Source: a virus. From it: a stretch of DNA of 26,563 bases. Location: positions 4,854-31,416 of the IMG/VR virus record IMGVR_UViG_3300037963_001078; one strand, 5' to 3'. Of this stretch, positions 16,913 to 23,275 are shown piece by piece. Numbering within the stretch: the stretch's first letter is position 1; every line of letters starts with the position of its first letter. A program made the position numbers and the translations under genes. The notes beneath the pieces were generated by a model, which worked only from the letters and a program-made list of their open reading frames with translations, did no database searches and had not been told where the DNA came from.

Positions 16913-17326
16913 ATGTTACCATTCTTAGGCTTTCTATCAAACCCAATCACAAAGCTAGTAGCTGACAAGGTTATAGGTGCAGCCACTCATGCTATGGAGA
17001 AGAAAAAAATTATACGACAGGCAGAGATAGAGGCTACAGCTAACATAGACTATGCCAAGATAGAGGCACAGAAAGCAGTACACAAAGCAGAACAAGCTGT
17101 ACTAAAGCAACAAGTCAAGTCTAGTGAGAAAAGCTGGAAGGATGAATATTTGTGTGTGGTATTTACGATCCTGCTGATTTGCCATTTCATAGAACCACTA
17201 CAGCCAAGCATGATGAAAGGATGGGAGATGTTGGGTACAGCTCCAAAAGAATTTTGGTATATCATAATGACTATTGTGGCAGGCAGCTTTGGCGTATCAA
17301 CATTAAGTAAATGGAAAGGCAAATGA
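16913..17326 (+). CDS. Holin-like membrane protein (GTA holin, 3TM family type)
   Basis: 137 residues. An N-terminal weakly hydrophobic segment is followed by an Ala-rich charged coil (residues 30-72, with EIEATANIDYAKIEAQKA). The signature SWKDEYLCVVFTILLICHFI comes next (about 74-93), then a second membrane segment with FWYIIMTIVAGSFGVSTLSKW (about 114-134). The SWKDEY start of the first helix and the GSFG-x-STL-x-KW end closely resemble the 3TM holin family described for gene transfer agent release, common in alphaproteobacterial phages. Holins form inner-membrane lesions that time lysis. The gene follows a small membrane protein and overlaps the next gene as ATGA. No endolysin is recognisable nearby. 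Confidence 0.75.
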   Translation: MLPFLGFLSNPITKLVADKVIGAATHAMEKKKIIRQAEIEATANIDYAKIEAQKAVHKAEQAVLKQQVKSSEKSWKDEYLCVVFTILLICHFIEPLQPSMMKGWEMLGTAPKEFWYIIMTIVAGSFGVSTLSKWKGK

Positions 17327-17955
17327 AACAATCAAGACTAGATAAGATACTATCGTACATTGCATGGGCAATAATAGTTATATGGATGCTTGTTATTATT
17401 ATTGTTCCTACAGAGGCAAACGAAAACACAAATGTCTCTGGAGACAACACGATTATCTCTGGTGGATACACAAGTTCCTCAAGTACAACGTATGAGTCTG
17501 GCAGTAGCTCCAATACTACTAGCACTAGCACCACTAACAACACGAGCAATATCAAAAGTTTTCCACCAACAGCCTCTGCCCCACCCACGGGAGCAGGCAT
17601 TGATACTTGTAATCTTGGCACTTCGTTTGGATTGCAAAGCAGTTTCATTGGATTGTCTGGCAGTAGCCATGAGACAGACGAGACCTGTGAACGTATCAAA
17701 CTAGCAAGAGAGCTATCAACAGTACACCAGATGAAGGTGGCAGGGATTGCTATACTGTGTCAAGATCCTAGAGTATTTACAGCTATGATGGAGGCAGGAA
17801 CACCTTGCCCATTTGAAGGTCAGATAGGACCTGATGCTGAGAGACTCTGGGCAAAGTATGATGAGCTAAGACCAGACTACGAAGAACACAAAGAAAGAAT
17901 GAAAACAAAAGAGAAGATACAAGCTGAACAAGTTATGTATAGTACTGGCAAATGA
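17323..17955 (+). CDS. Exported or membrane-anchored protein of unknown function with Ser/Thr linker and four cysteines
   Basis: I prefer the start at 17323 (MKQSRLDKI), which overlaps the holin stop as ATGA and has AAAGG upstream; an in-frame ATG at 17311 would add four residues. The product has 210 residues. An N-terminal hydrophobic segment (YIAWAIIVIWMLVIIIVP) acts as signal or anchor. A Ser/Thr/Asn-rich low-complexity stretch of about 40 residues follows, then a compact domain with ASAPPTGAGIDTCNLG, SSHETDETCERIKLARE, ILCQDPRVF and GTPCPFEGQIG. The four Cys are spaced as expected for two periplasmic disulfides. I recall similar proteins in marine phages, always without function. The C-terminal tail is charged and helical. 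Its place after the holin suggests an envelope-related role. Confidence 0.7.
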   Translation: MKQSRLDKILSYIAWAIIVIWMLVIIIVPTEANENTNVSGDNTIISGGYTSSSSTTYESGSSSNTTSTSTTNNTSNIKSFPPTASAPPTGAGIDTCNLGTSFGLQSSFIGLSGSSHETDETCERIKLARELSTVHQMKVAGIAILCQDPRVFTAMMEAGTPCPFEGQIGPDAERLWAKYDELRPDYEEHKERMKTKEKIQAEQVMYSTGK

Positions 17956-19160
17956 GATGCTTGGTATACTTATTCCTTATCTTATCTGTGGTAGTACTTG
18001 CAAGTGCAAAGACAAGTGCAGACTCAACAGGTAACTTACTATCCAATAACTTTCAACAAGATTGGACTGGCACCAATGATCACTATCATGGACCTACCAT
18101 ACTAGCTGGGGTACACAACGAGTACAGAGAAACAACTACTACCCTGTCTGACCACATGGACTCCATAGAGATACAAGGTATAACAGCTAGTGAGTTTACT
18201 GCTGATATCTGGATATGGAATAGCTACCCTCAATCAGTTGACATGACACAGGAAATCACAGATAGTAATGGCGTGGAGTATAGCAATACCATAACCATAT
18301 CTGGAACCTGTAATAGTTGGAATGGCTGTGGCTATGAGGCATCTCCAAGTAATACAATTTACATAACAGATGTGGCAGATGATTATGATATTATTACTCG
18401 TTTCAGCTTTAGCGTACCTAGTCGCCCTAATTACCATTATGCAGCAGACGTCAAGGATCCCTCCCTCGTTATACATTTTGATCCATACACCTTGGATATT
18501 GCAACAACACAAGACGTTGAGGACTGGCTCCAAGAGTTTGAAGAAGAATACATAGATATATTTGAGGAGCAAGAGCTGTTCTTGATAGACGAGCCAGACC
18601 CTTTTGTTGAAGAGTTCTTGATGTATGAACCAGAGGTCTATGATTTCTTTGAAGAGATAGAATACTACGAGCCAGAGATAGAAGAGCTACCAGAAGAAAT
18701 CATAGAAGAGATGCCAGAGGAAGTTATAGAAGATATGCCAGAAGAGATTATAGAAGAAGAGATTATAGAAGATCTACCAGAAGAGATAGTAGAAGAACAG
18801 CCAGAGGAGATTAGTGAAGAGCCTAGCATGCAAGAAGAGCCAGAAGAGATAGACGCAGGTGGCCCAGAGCAGGGTGATATAATGATAGGCAAAACAGTAT
18901 TTGCACAAGCGATAGAGGTAGACAAAGTTACACTTAGTATTATGTTACAGGAGCAACCTATAATGCAAGACGCTAATTTTTATGCACCAATAAATATTTA
19001 TCCAGATCAAATTACAATCTTTGACGACAGACAAATATATGGTAATATTAGCTATGTCGCTAATGATCCAGTAACTGTGCATAATAATTTAATTGTAGGG
19101 AATTTAGAGCGGCAACAAGAATTAATACAAAAATTAGAAAGTATGCAATGGAGAAACTAA
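17952..19160 (+). CDS. Secreted acidic repeat protein of unknown function
   Basis: 402 residues. A clear cleavable signal peptide (CLVYLFLILSVVVLASA) is followed by a beta-rich N-terminal domain (about residues 25-170). This domain contains NNFQQDWTGTNDHYHGPTI and a Cys pair (SGTCNSWNGCGYEAS). Residues ~185-310 are extremely acidic, with Glu/Pro/Ile units of the type PEEIIEEMPEE repeated irregularly, and probably form an extended stalk. The C-terminal ~90 residues return to mixed composition and end in a short coil (LERQQELIQKLESMQ). There is no lipobox Cys and no transmembrane segment besides the signal. The architecture suggests an exported two-domain protein with an acidic spacer. The gene overlaps both neighbours (ATGA at the start, 13 bases at the end). 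Confidence 0.65.
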   Translation: MRCLVYLFLILSVVVLASAKTSADSTGNLLSNNFQQDWTGTNDHYHGPTILAGVHNEYRETTTTLSDHMDSIEIQGITASEFTADIWIWNSYPQSVDMTQEITDSNGVEYSNTITISGTCNSWNGCGYEASPSNTIYITDVADDYDIITRFSFSVPSRPNYHYAADVKDPSLVIHFDPYTLDIATTQDVEDWLQEFEEEYIDIFEEQELFLIDEPDPFVEEFLMYEPEVYDFFEEIEYYEPEIEELPEEIIEEMPEEVIEDMPEEIIEEEIIEDLPEEIVEEQPEEISEEPSMQEEPEEIDAGGPEQGDIMIGKTVFAQAIEVDKVTLSIMLQEQPIMQDANFYAPINIYPDQITIFDDRQIYGNISYVANDPVTVHNNLIVGNLERQQELIQKLESMQWRN

Positions 19161-19501
19161 AAAATAATCTAGCTGGTATAGTTAGTCTAATCGGTGTAGT
19201 GGGTGCAATAGGAGCAGGATTTACTACCTATGGCAAATTACTTGGTAGTATATCTACGCTAGAAGAAAAAGTATCAGACCTTGAATCAAAGCAATATGTA
19301 ATAAATGAAACAGTAGATCTAACTGATACAAATAACAAGATAAACGACAATTATGTAGCTGTTACAGATCGTATTACAGAATTACAAAATGACCTAAATG
19401 CGTCTGCAAACAATCTAGGTATATTAGAAACTAGAATAGACTTAATGCAAACACAAATAGAAGAGATGAAATTAGAAAACAGCAATCCAATGATGAGATA
19501 G
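19148..19501 (+). CDS. Membrane-anchored coiled-coil protein, i-spanin-like in shape
   Basis: 117 residues. A short basic-amphipathic start precedes a membrane segment (residues ~9-28, LAGIVSLIGVVGAIGAGF). The rest is a periplasmic coil with heptad-like spacing: ISTLEEKVSDLESKQ, then ITELQNDLNASANNLG and LMQTQIEEMKLE. N-terminal anchor plus coiled-coil is the layout of inner-membrane spanin subunits, which connect to an outer-membrane lipoprotein in the last lysis step. No o-spanin lipoprotein is visible next to it, so the call is by topology only. A structural or chaperone role for the adjacent secreted protein is an alternative. It overlaps the previous gene by 13 bases. Confidence 0.5.
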   Translation: MEKLKNNLAGIVSLIGVVGAIGAGFTTYGKLLGSISTLEEKVSDLESKQYVINETVDLTDTNNKINDNYVAVTDRITELQNDLNASANNLGILETRIDLMQTQIEEMKLENSNPMMR

Positions 19502-19509
19502 GAGAAAAA

Positions 19510-19653
19510 ATGTTAGAAAAACTAAAAGAAATCGCCCATAAATTGCCATACAGCCACGTTTGGTACGATAAATGTGCTTGTGGTTACAAAAAACACAAAC
19601 GCGCTGTGTGGGTTGCTCTGGCTGTTCTAGGACTAATTCTATTTTTAGCGTAG
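19510..19653 (+). CDS. 47-residue tail-anchored peptide with CxC motif
   Basis: A short frame begins at ATG 19510 behind AGGAGAAAAA (a good ribosome binding site) and ends at TAG 19651-19653. The product starts MLEKLKEIAHKLPYSHVW. It has a small Cys/basic centre (YDKCACGYKKHKR) and ends with one hydrophobic helix (AVWVALAVLGLILFLA). The spacing (eight bases after the previous stop, four before the next start) fits the operon. It looks like a phage membrane peptide, possibly related to lysis or host-membrane modification; the function is unknown. Confidence 0.65.
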   Translation: MLEKLKEIAHKLPYSHVWYDKCACGYKKHKRAVWVALAVLGLILFLA

Positions 19654-19657
19654 TAAA

Positions 19658-19924
19658 ATGGCCAAGAAAGATCCAAGACTAGTAAGAGCAGGTGTCAGTG
19701 GTTACAATAAACCAAAAAGGACACCTAACCACCCAAAAAAATCACATGTGGTTGTTGCTAAAAAAGGCGACAAAATAAAAACAATACGTTTTGGACAACA
19801 AGGCAAGACAGGCGACAAGACTATGACACCAAGAGCAAGGTCATTCAAAGCACGTCATGCTAAAAATATAGCAAGAGGCCCAATGTCGGCTGCATATTGG
19901 GCAAACAAAACTAAATGGTCGTAG
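19658..19924 (+). CDS. Small basic conserved phage protein, function unknown
   Basis: 88 residues, strongly basic. The sequence is orderly and conserved-looking: MAKKDPRLVRAGVSGYNKPK, then RTPNHPKKSHVVVAKKGDK, TIRFGQQGKTGDK, and KARHAKNIARGPMSAAYWAN. I recall near-identical small proteins in many marine podoviruses and siphoviruses, annotated only as hypothetical. High charge and a PKKSHVVVA strand pattern suggest nucleic-acid binding, but no named domain is recognisable. The stop overlaps the next start by ten bases, which couples it with the DUF1937-like gene. Confidence 0.75.
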   Translation: MAKKDPRLVRAGVSGYNKPKRTPNHPKKSHVVVAKKGDKIKTIRFGQQGKTGDKTMTPRARSFKARHAKNIARGPMSAAYWANKTKWS

Positions 19925-20280
19925 ATATTAGCTATTTGGCAGCACCATATAGTTTAGGTGGTATTAGCACAGAATACGACAGGATGCAAAGATACGGTAT
20001 GATAACCAGACAGGCATGGTTATTATTCAAACAAGGCATTAACATTTACAGTCCTGTTACATTACATCACACAATACAAAAATATGGCAGAGTAGATCTA
20101 ACCACTAGACAGTGGATGAAATACGATTGTGCTTATTTGCAACACTGTAAAGATATGTATGTATTAATGTTAGATGATTGGGATGTTAGCACTGGTGTAC
20201 TAGCGGAGATAGATTTTGCAAAAACAAATCACATTCCCATATTATTTATTGAGCCTAATGAATTTGTGTTGAATGGTTAA
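19915..20280 (+). CDS. DUF1937-like protein (nucleoside deoxyribosyltransferase-related fold)
   Basis: 121 residues. The N-terminal motif (DISYLAAPYSLGG), the R-x-x-x-x-x-x-x-A-x-x-L-x-x-QGINIYSPVT segment, the W-x-x-YDCAYLQHCKDMYVLML segment and the end GVLAEIDFAKTNHIPILFI are the typical layout of the DUF1937 / nucleoside 2-deoxyribosyltransferase-like family. That family has a Rossmann-like fold acting on nucleosides or nucleotides. A role in nucleotide salvage or modification during infection is inferred; substrate residues cannot be assigned. It is the last gene of the rightward late block. Its stop TAA (20278-20280) shares the palindrome TTAA with the stop of the convergent metallophosphoesterase gene. 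Confidence 0.75.
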   Translation: MVVDISYLAAPYSLGGISTEYDRMQRYGMITRQAWLLFKQGINIYSPVTLHHTIQKYGRVDLTTRQWMKYDCAYLQHCKDMYVLMLDDWDVSTGVLAEIDFAKTNHIPILFIEPNEFVLNG

Positions 20281-20975
20281 ACTATAGTTTTTATCCAGTC
20301 GCCATCATCATTTAGTACCATAGGCAATAATCTTGGCATACCTTCTATGATTATGCCACATCCTAATACAAATCTTGTGGAAAAATTTTTAGCATAACTA
20401 AATGCCATAGATTTTTGATTGATGAGGCAACCAACCTGCATACCCCAGTACAAATCATCTGGGTTGGCCCAGTATCCGATACTAAATTTTGTATGATAGT
20501 GTCCTTGCACACAACACATGCCCATAGTCTGTGATACTTTCAACACATCTGCTGATTTGCCATGTGTAAAGTATACACTTTTACCATTGCTCATTACAAG
20601 TTTTAGATCGTCTACCCATTGCCATTTTTTTGTGCCAAGAAACTCACCGTATGGTCGCAAAAACTGTGCTGACATACCATATTTTATGGCTCTTCTATAC
20701 ACTAAAGAGCTATGGTTACTGTGGACTTCGGTTACATTTGGGTATATTGATTCTAATTCTTTAATATAATCTTTAGATATTGTAAGCTCATCTCCTATAG
20801 ACGGTAGATCTGGATTGTGTTCATGGAAACTTATTGCATGAAAATCAAGCAAATCGCCTATATTGACTACAAAATCTGGTTTAAATTGTTTTTTTATTTC
20901 TCGTAAAAAATCAAAGCTATCCTTATGATGGTAAGGAATATGCAAATCTGAAATTACTAGCACGCATCTATTCAT
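20277..20975 (-). CDS. Calcineurin-like metallophosphoesterase
   Basis: 232 residues from the start I choose: the ATG at 20975, which has a strong GAGGAGGGCAAT ribosome binding site. A longer frame to 21044 would run through the divergent promoter and lacks a site. Metal-binding motifs are in order: D-x-H at SDLHIPYH (D10, H12), GDxxD at NIGDLLDFH (D41), NH at HSNHSS (N87, H88), THG near residue 150 and GHYHT near residue 172. The GNHD/E motif is reduced to SNHS. These phage enzymes belong to the family of phosphodiesterases and protein phosphatases that use two metal ions; the substrate is unknown. The gene is transcribed leftward from a palindromic divergent promoter. Confidence 0.85.
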   Translation of the reverse strand: MNRCVLVISDLHIPYHHKDSFDFLREIKKQFKPDFVVNIGDLLDFHAISFHEHNPDLPSIGDELTISKDYIKELESIYPNVTEVHSNHSSLVYRRAIKYGMSAQFLRPYGEFLGTKKWQWVDDLKLVMSNGKSVYFTHGKSADVLKVSQTMGMCCVQGHYHTKFSIGYWANPDDLYWGMQVGCLINQKSMAFSYAKNFSTRFVLGCGIIIEGMPRLLPMVLNDDGDWIKTIV

Positions 20976-20976
20976 A

Positions 20977-21028
20977 TTGCCCTCCTCGCAATTTGTGTTA
21001 TAATAACACTGTTCGTAACTAATAACAA
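20977..21028. promoter_or_regulatory. Overlapping divergent promoters within a perfect palindrome
   Basis: GTGTTA-TAA-TAACAC (20995-21009) is a 6-bp inverted repeat holding overlapping -10 elements. Rightward: TTGCCC (20977-20982), 16 bases, TATAAT (20999-21004), leading to the 42-residue gene at 21043. Leftward: TTGTTA (complement of 21023-21028), 17 bases, TATTAT (complement of 21000-21005), leading to the metallophosphoesterase. Only one polymerase could occupy the site at a time, and a dimeric regulator could bind the palindrome. Confidence 0.6.
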
Positions 21029-21042
21029 GGAGGACAGTTAAC

Positions 21043-21171
21043 ATGCCTATGGGTAAAGGAACTTATGGCTCAAAAAGAGGTAGGCCAGCAAAGAAAAGTG
21101 GTATGACTAAAAAACAAAAGACATTACCACCAGCACTTAGAAAAGCTATTATGAAATCGAAGAAAAAGTAA
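21043..21171 (+). CDS. 42-residue basic protein
   Basis: This small frame has a strong ribosome binding site (AAGGAGGACAGTTAAC-ATG). The product is very basic: MPMGKGTYGSKRGRPAKK, then SGMTKKQKTLPPALRKAI and a Lys tail. The GSKRGRPAKK stretch resembles an AT-hook-like (GRP) DNA-binding core, and the C-terminal LPPALRKAIMKSKKK is a motif I recall from many small phage proteins. Its stop overlaps the next start by one base (TAATG). Nucleic-acid binding is inferred from charge and the GRP motif. Confidence 0.75.
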   Translation: MPMGKGTYGSKRGRPAKKSGMTKKQKTLPPALRKAIMKSKKK

Positions 21172-21323
21172 TGGCTAAAAGAGGACTATACGCTAACATA
21201 CATGCCAAGCGTAAAAGAATAGCGGCAGGTAGTGGAGAACGTATGAGAAAAAAAGGTGCTAAAGGCGCTCCAACAGAGGCTAACTTTAGAAGAGCTGCAA
21301 AAACTGCAAAGAAAAGAAAATGA
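21171..21323 (+). CDS. 50-residue basic conserved phage protein
   Basis: The start shares one base with the preceding stop, and the stop overlaps the next start as ATGA (21320-21323). The product begins MAKRGLYANIHAKRKRIAAG and continues SGERMRKKGAKGAPTEANF, ending with a basic helix. I recall this GLYANIxAKRKRIxAGSGE pattern as a very common small phage protein in T7-like and marine phages, without known function. Its charge suggests association with nucleic acid or the virion. Confidence 0.8.
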   Translation: MAKRGLYANIHAKRKRIAAGSGERMRKKGAKGAPTEANFRRAAKTAKKRK

Positions 21324-21475
21324 AGTGTTGGTATTGCGCTAACGATCTTATCTGGGGAGGCGACCACGACATTGAAGAAGAGGATGAAGAGTATGTTATG
21401 GAAACAAACTTATCATGCCCCAACTGCAATGCCTTTGTGTTGACTTTTTTACCTAAAGATCAGGATCATACTTAA
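21320..21475 (+). CDS. 51-residue zinc-ribbon-like protein
   Basis: The product begins MKCWYCANDLIWGGDHDIEE and later has LSCPNCNAFVLTFLP. The two CxxC knuckles (residues 3-6 and 33-36) form a compact four-Cys zinc ribbon, separated by an acidic loop. The IWGGDHD motif is one I recall from small conserved phage proteins. The start overlaps the previous gene as ATGA. The last 23 bases overlap the 3' end of the leftward gene 21453-21671. Regulatory or adaptor roles are possible; no catalytic residues are visible. Confidence 0.8.
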   Translation: MKCWYCANDLIWGGDHDIEEEDEEYVMETNLSCPNCNAFVLTFLPKDQDHT

Positions 21476-21671
21476 TTAAATCTTTTAGTTTTTCCAGATA
21501 AACTATTGCATCCCACAATTCTTCTTGGATATCTACTATCCAATGTGTTGTACGTTTGGTAGCATCTTTCATAGTATCACCGTATGTAACCATACCGTTG
21601 TTTGCTCTGTCGTTTGCGCGTTGTATTATTGACGCTACCAGCGGATCTTTAGTAAGTTTAAAATCTGTCAT
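21453..21671 (-). CDS. Small helical protein, possibly related to all-alpha NTP pyrophosphohydrolases
   Basis: 72 residues from the ATG at 21671, which overlaps the upstream nuclease stop as TGATG; an alternative TTG start lies one codon earlier. The sequence includes DPLVASIIQRANDRANNGMV, then YGDTMKD, and a helix with HWIVDIQEELWDAIVYLEKL. The EE-x-WDA-x-VYLEKL helix recalls the MazG/dUTPase-like helical NTP-PPase families, but the remaining metal-binding helices are absent. A truncated or partner form, or an unrelated phage family, is equally possible. It is the last gene of the leftward SSB-like / nuclease operon. Confidence 0.65.
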   Translation of the reverse strand: MTDFKLTKDPLVASIIQRANDRANNGMVTYGDTMKDATKRTTHWIVDIQEELWDAIVYLEKLKDLIKYDPDL

Positions 21672-22561
21672 CAAAACTCCGTGTTATTCCAATGTGAACA
21701 AAATTTGTTGACTGCACAATAGTGAGCGCAACGAGTGTCCTCGCCTTTACGTAGCACAATCAAACATCCTTTGCCCTCTGTCATATTATTGTTGGCCATG
21801 TATTCTTTAGCCTCTTCTAATGTAGGCAACAATCTAACAGCTGACTTCCTGCCATCTTTCATTACAGCATACTGATCGTCTTTACGCCAACGTTCTTTTG
21901 GAGTACAAATAGGTGGCTCTTCTTGGCTCTCTGCTCGTTGATGTAAACGTATACGTTCTTTGATGTAAGCGTCTTGCTCTTCTGGTTTCCAACGTTTTAT
22001 AGGTATCATAACACTTTGTTGCTTTGGATAGTTTTCAGAAGTCATTGACTTTAACTTACTCCAATCACGTAATATAGCCATGATCTGTAATGATTTTACT
22101 TTTATGTTAATCTTGTCATCTGTGTTTCTGATTAGCCAGTCTAGTATGTTTAGTTGCGCCTCCCATTCTGTTTTACCAGTGGTTAGCGCATCCATAGCAG
22201 ACCATGCAGAGGTAACTTTGAAGTCAATAAGTTGTCCGTCTTTTGACAAGTAATCAAATGTGCCAGATAGTTTCCAACCATTTGTTATCTCGTTATTAAC
22301 AAACACCCTACGTTCTGTTATGTCCTCTGTGTTTTCAGAAGCACGTTCAATGATGTGATGGACAGACTGTCCTAGCAAACTCCATATCCGATCAGACACA
22401 TCCTCTTGCAAGACTTCCCAAAACCTTTGTTCCAACACTCTTATACGTGGTGGTTTTAGTAATCTTGTAGCGGATATGTCGCTACCTTGTGAGTCGTAAG
22501 GATCGTTAGCTACTGCGCGTACAATTGCTTGTGGCAGCTTTTGTGTATTAGTAAGTTCCAT
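21671..22561 (-). CDS. PD-(D/E)XK nuclease with C-terminal cysteine cluster (Cas4/RecB-like)
   Basis: 296 residues. A helical N-terminus with LGQSVHHIIE (about 63-71) precedes the nuclease core: GTFDYLSKDGQLIDFKV, giving D103, D113 and K115, and Q136 in WEAQLNIL. The C-terminal part has PPICTPKERW (C219) and the cluster RCAHYCAVNKFCSHW (C278, C282, C288), with an additional C266. Cas4- and AddB-type exonucleases hold a 4Fe-4S cluster with four Cys, and this arrangement could do so. Phage relatives are usually called Cas4-like or RecB-like exonucleases and act in recombination or end processing. The gene is downstream of an SSB-like gene with a GGGAG site before its ATG. Confidence 0.85.
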   Translation of the reverse strand: MELTNTQKLPQAIVRAVANDPYDSQGSDISATRLLKPPRIRVLEQRFWEVLQEDVSDRIWSLLGQSVHHIIERASENTEDITERRVFVNNEITNGWKLSGTFDYLSKDGQLIDFKVTSAWSAMDALTTGKTEWEAQLNILDWLIRNTDDKINIKVKSLQIMAILRDWSKLKSMTSENYPKQQSVMIPIKRWKPEEQDAYIKERIRLHQRAESQEEPPICTPKERWRKDDQYAVMKDGRKSAVRLLPTLEEAKEYMANNNMTEGKGCLIVLRKGEDTRCAHYCAVNKFCSHWNNTEF

Positions 22562-22576
22562 ACTCCCAACTCCTTA

Positions 22577-23194
22577 CTAAAACGGTACGCGATCAGAATC
22601 TGTGAAGTCTGGCAAGTCTGTACCATTATTACTATCTCCAAAATCATGCGAGCCAGAAAGTTCTTTGCTCCTAAGTATAATGTTTCTTATACCCTCTGAT
22701 AGCTGATTAAAACTATCACGATCACCTTTTTGATAGTCGTCTATAGAAAACATTATGCTGTCGTGGTGCTGGTCATCCATAGCTTCTTCCTTTGGCAAAG
22801 GCATGATAGAGGCAACTCTTGGCCTACCGTTCTTACCCTCCATAACGTTGAGGTAACATGGCACGCCTAACAGCTTAGTAATATCAAATCCTTTTTTTTC
22901 TGTTTCTGTAAATGCCCTGCCCCTCCATGCAGATAAGTCTGCACCAAGATTAGATTTCTCGTGTAATGATAATGTATAAAACTTGCTTAGTGTAAGCGGT
23001 TCTCCGTTCATATCATTTTTATGTGCTGGCACTTCCCAGATAATCATGCACTGCCTTTTGTATGTAACATTGCCATCATAATTATTCTCTTGTGTTCCAA
23101 GATCTATAACGTTTACACACCTCGCCTTATGCACGCCAGTTGGCACTTGTGGAAATGTTGATTGTTGTTCGTTAGTTGTAGCTATAATATTCAT
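22577..23194 (-). CDS. Probable ssDNA-binding (SSB-like) replication/recombination protein
   Basis: 205 residues. The N-terminal two-thirds is beta-rich with VPTGVHKARCVNVIDLG, VTYKRQCMIIWEVP and FYTLSLHEKSNLGADLSAW, then LLGVPCYLNVME. This fits an OB-like phage protein often encoded next to Cas4-like nucleases. The C-terminus is Asp/Ser-rich and ends DFTDSDRVPF, resembling the acidic SSB tail (DDDIPF in E. coli) that recruits partner enzymes. SSB function is an inference from this tail and the context. The ATG at 23194 has AAAGGATAAAACA upstream and is the first gene of the leftward operon. Confidence 0.7.
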   Translation of the reverse strand: MNIIATTNEQQSTFPQVPTGVHKARCVNVIDLGTQENNYDGNVTYKRQCMIIWEVPAHKNDMNGEPLTLSKFYTLSLHEKSNLGADLSAWRGRAFTETEKKGFDITKLLGVPCYLNVMEGKNGRPRVASIMPLPKEEAMDDQHHDSIMFSIDDYQKGDRDSFNQLSEGIRNIILRSKELSGSHDFGDSNNGTDLPDFTDSDRVPF

Positions 23195-23232
23195 TGTTTT
23201 ATCCTTTTTTTATATTTACTATTATGTGGATT

Positions 23233-23260
23233 ATTATGATGATTATTAACGTTAAGTCAA
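23233..23260 (-). promoter_or_regulatory. Leftward sigma70-type promoter for the SSB-like/nuclease operon
   Basis: On the minus strand TTGACT (complement of 23255-23260) is followed by 16 bases and CATAAT (complement of 23233-23238). Transcription would start about 30 bases before the ATG at 23194. The -35 lies in the left half of the 23254-23275 inverted repeat. Confidence 0.65.
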
Positions 23261-23275
23261 TAGAATAGTTGACTT
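23254..23275. promoter_or_regulatory. Inverted repeat overlapping both -35 elements: candidate repressor operator
   Basis: AAGTCAA (23254-23260) and TTGACTT (23269-23275) form a perfect 7-bp inverted repeat with an 8-base spacer, giving a 22-base site. Its two halves are the -35 elements of the leftward and rightward promoters. Just left is another perfect palindrome, TTAACGTTAA (23246-23255). A dimer of the adjacent Cro/YdaS-like protein is the obvious candidate ligand; it would switch both promoters at once. Confidence 0.6.

Noticed and set aside
18665-18925. Leftward Ser/Ile-rich repeat open frame
   Set aside because: It is the antisense shadow of the Glu/Pro/Ile repeat of the secreted protein.
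16913-19653. Search for an endolysin or o-spanin lipoprotein beside the holin
   Set aside because: No amidase, lysozyme or peptidase motif and no lipobox Cys was visible in these proteins; none is reported.
20976-21044. Extended N-terminus of the metallophosphoesterase
   Set aside because: The extra residues would span the divergent promoter and the start region of the opposite gene; the ATG at 20975 has a strong ribosome binding site and begins right before the SDLH motif.
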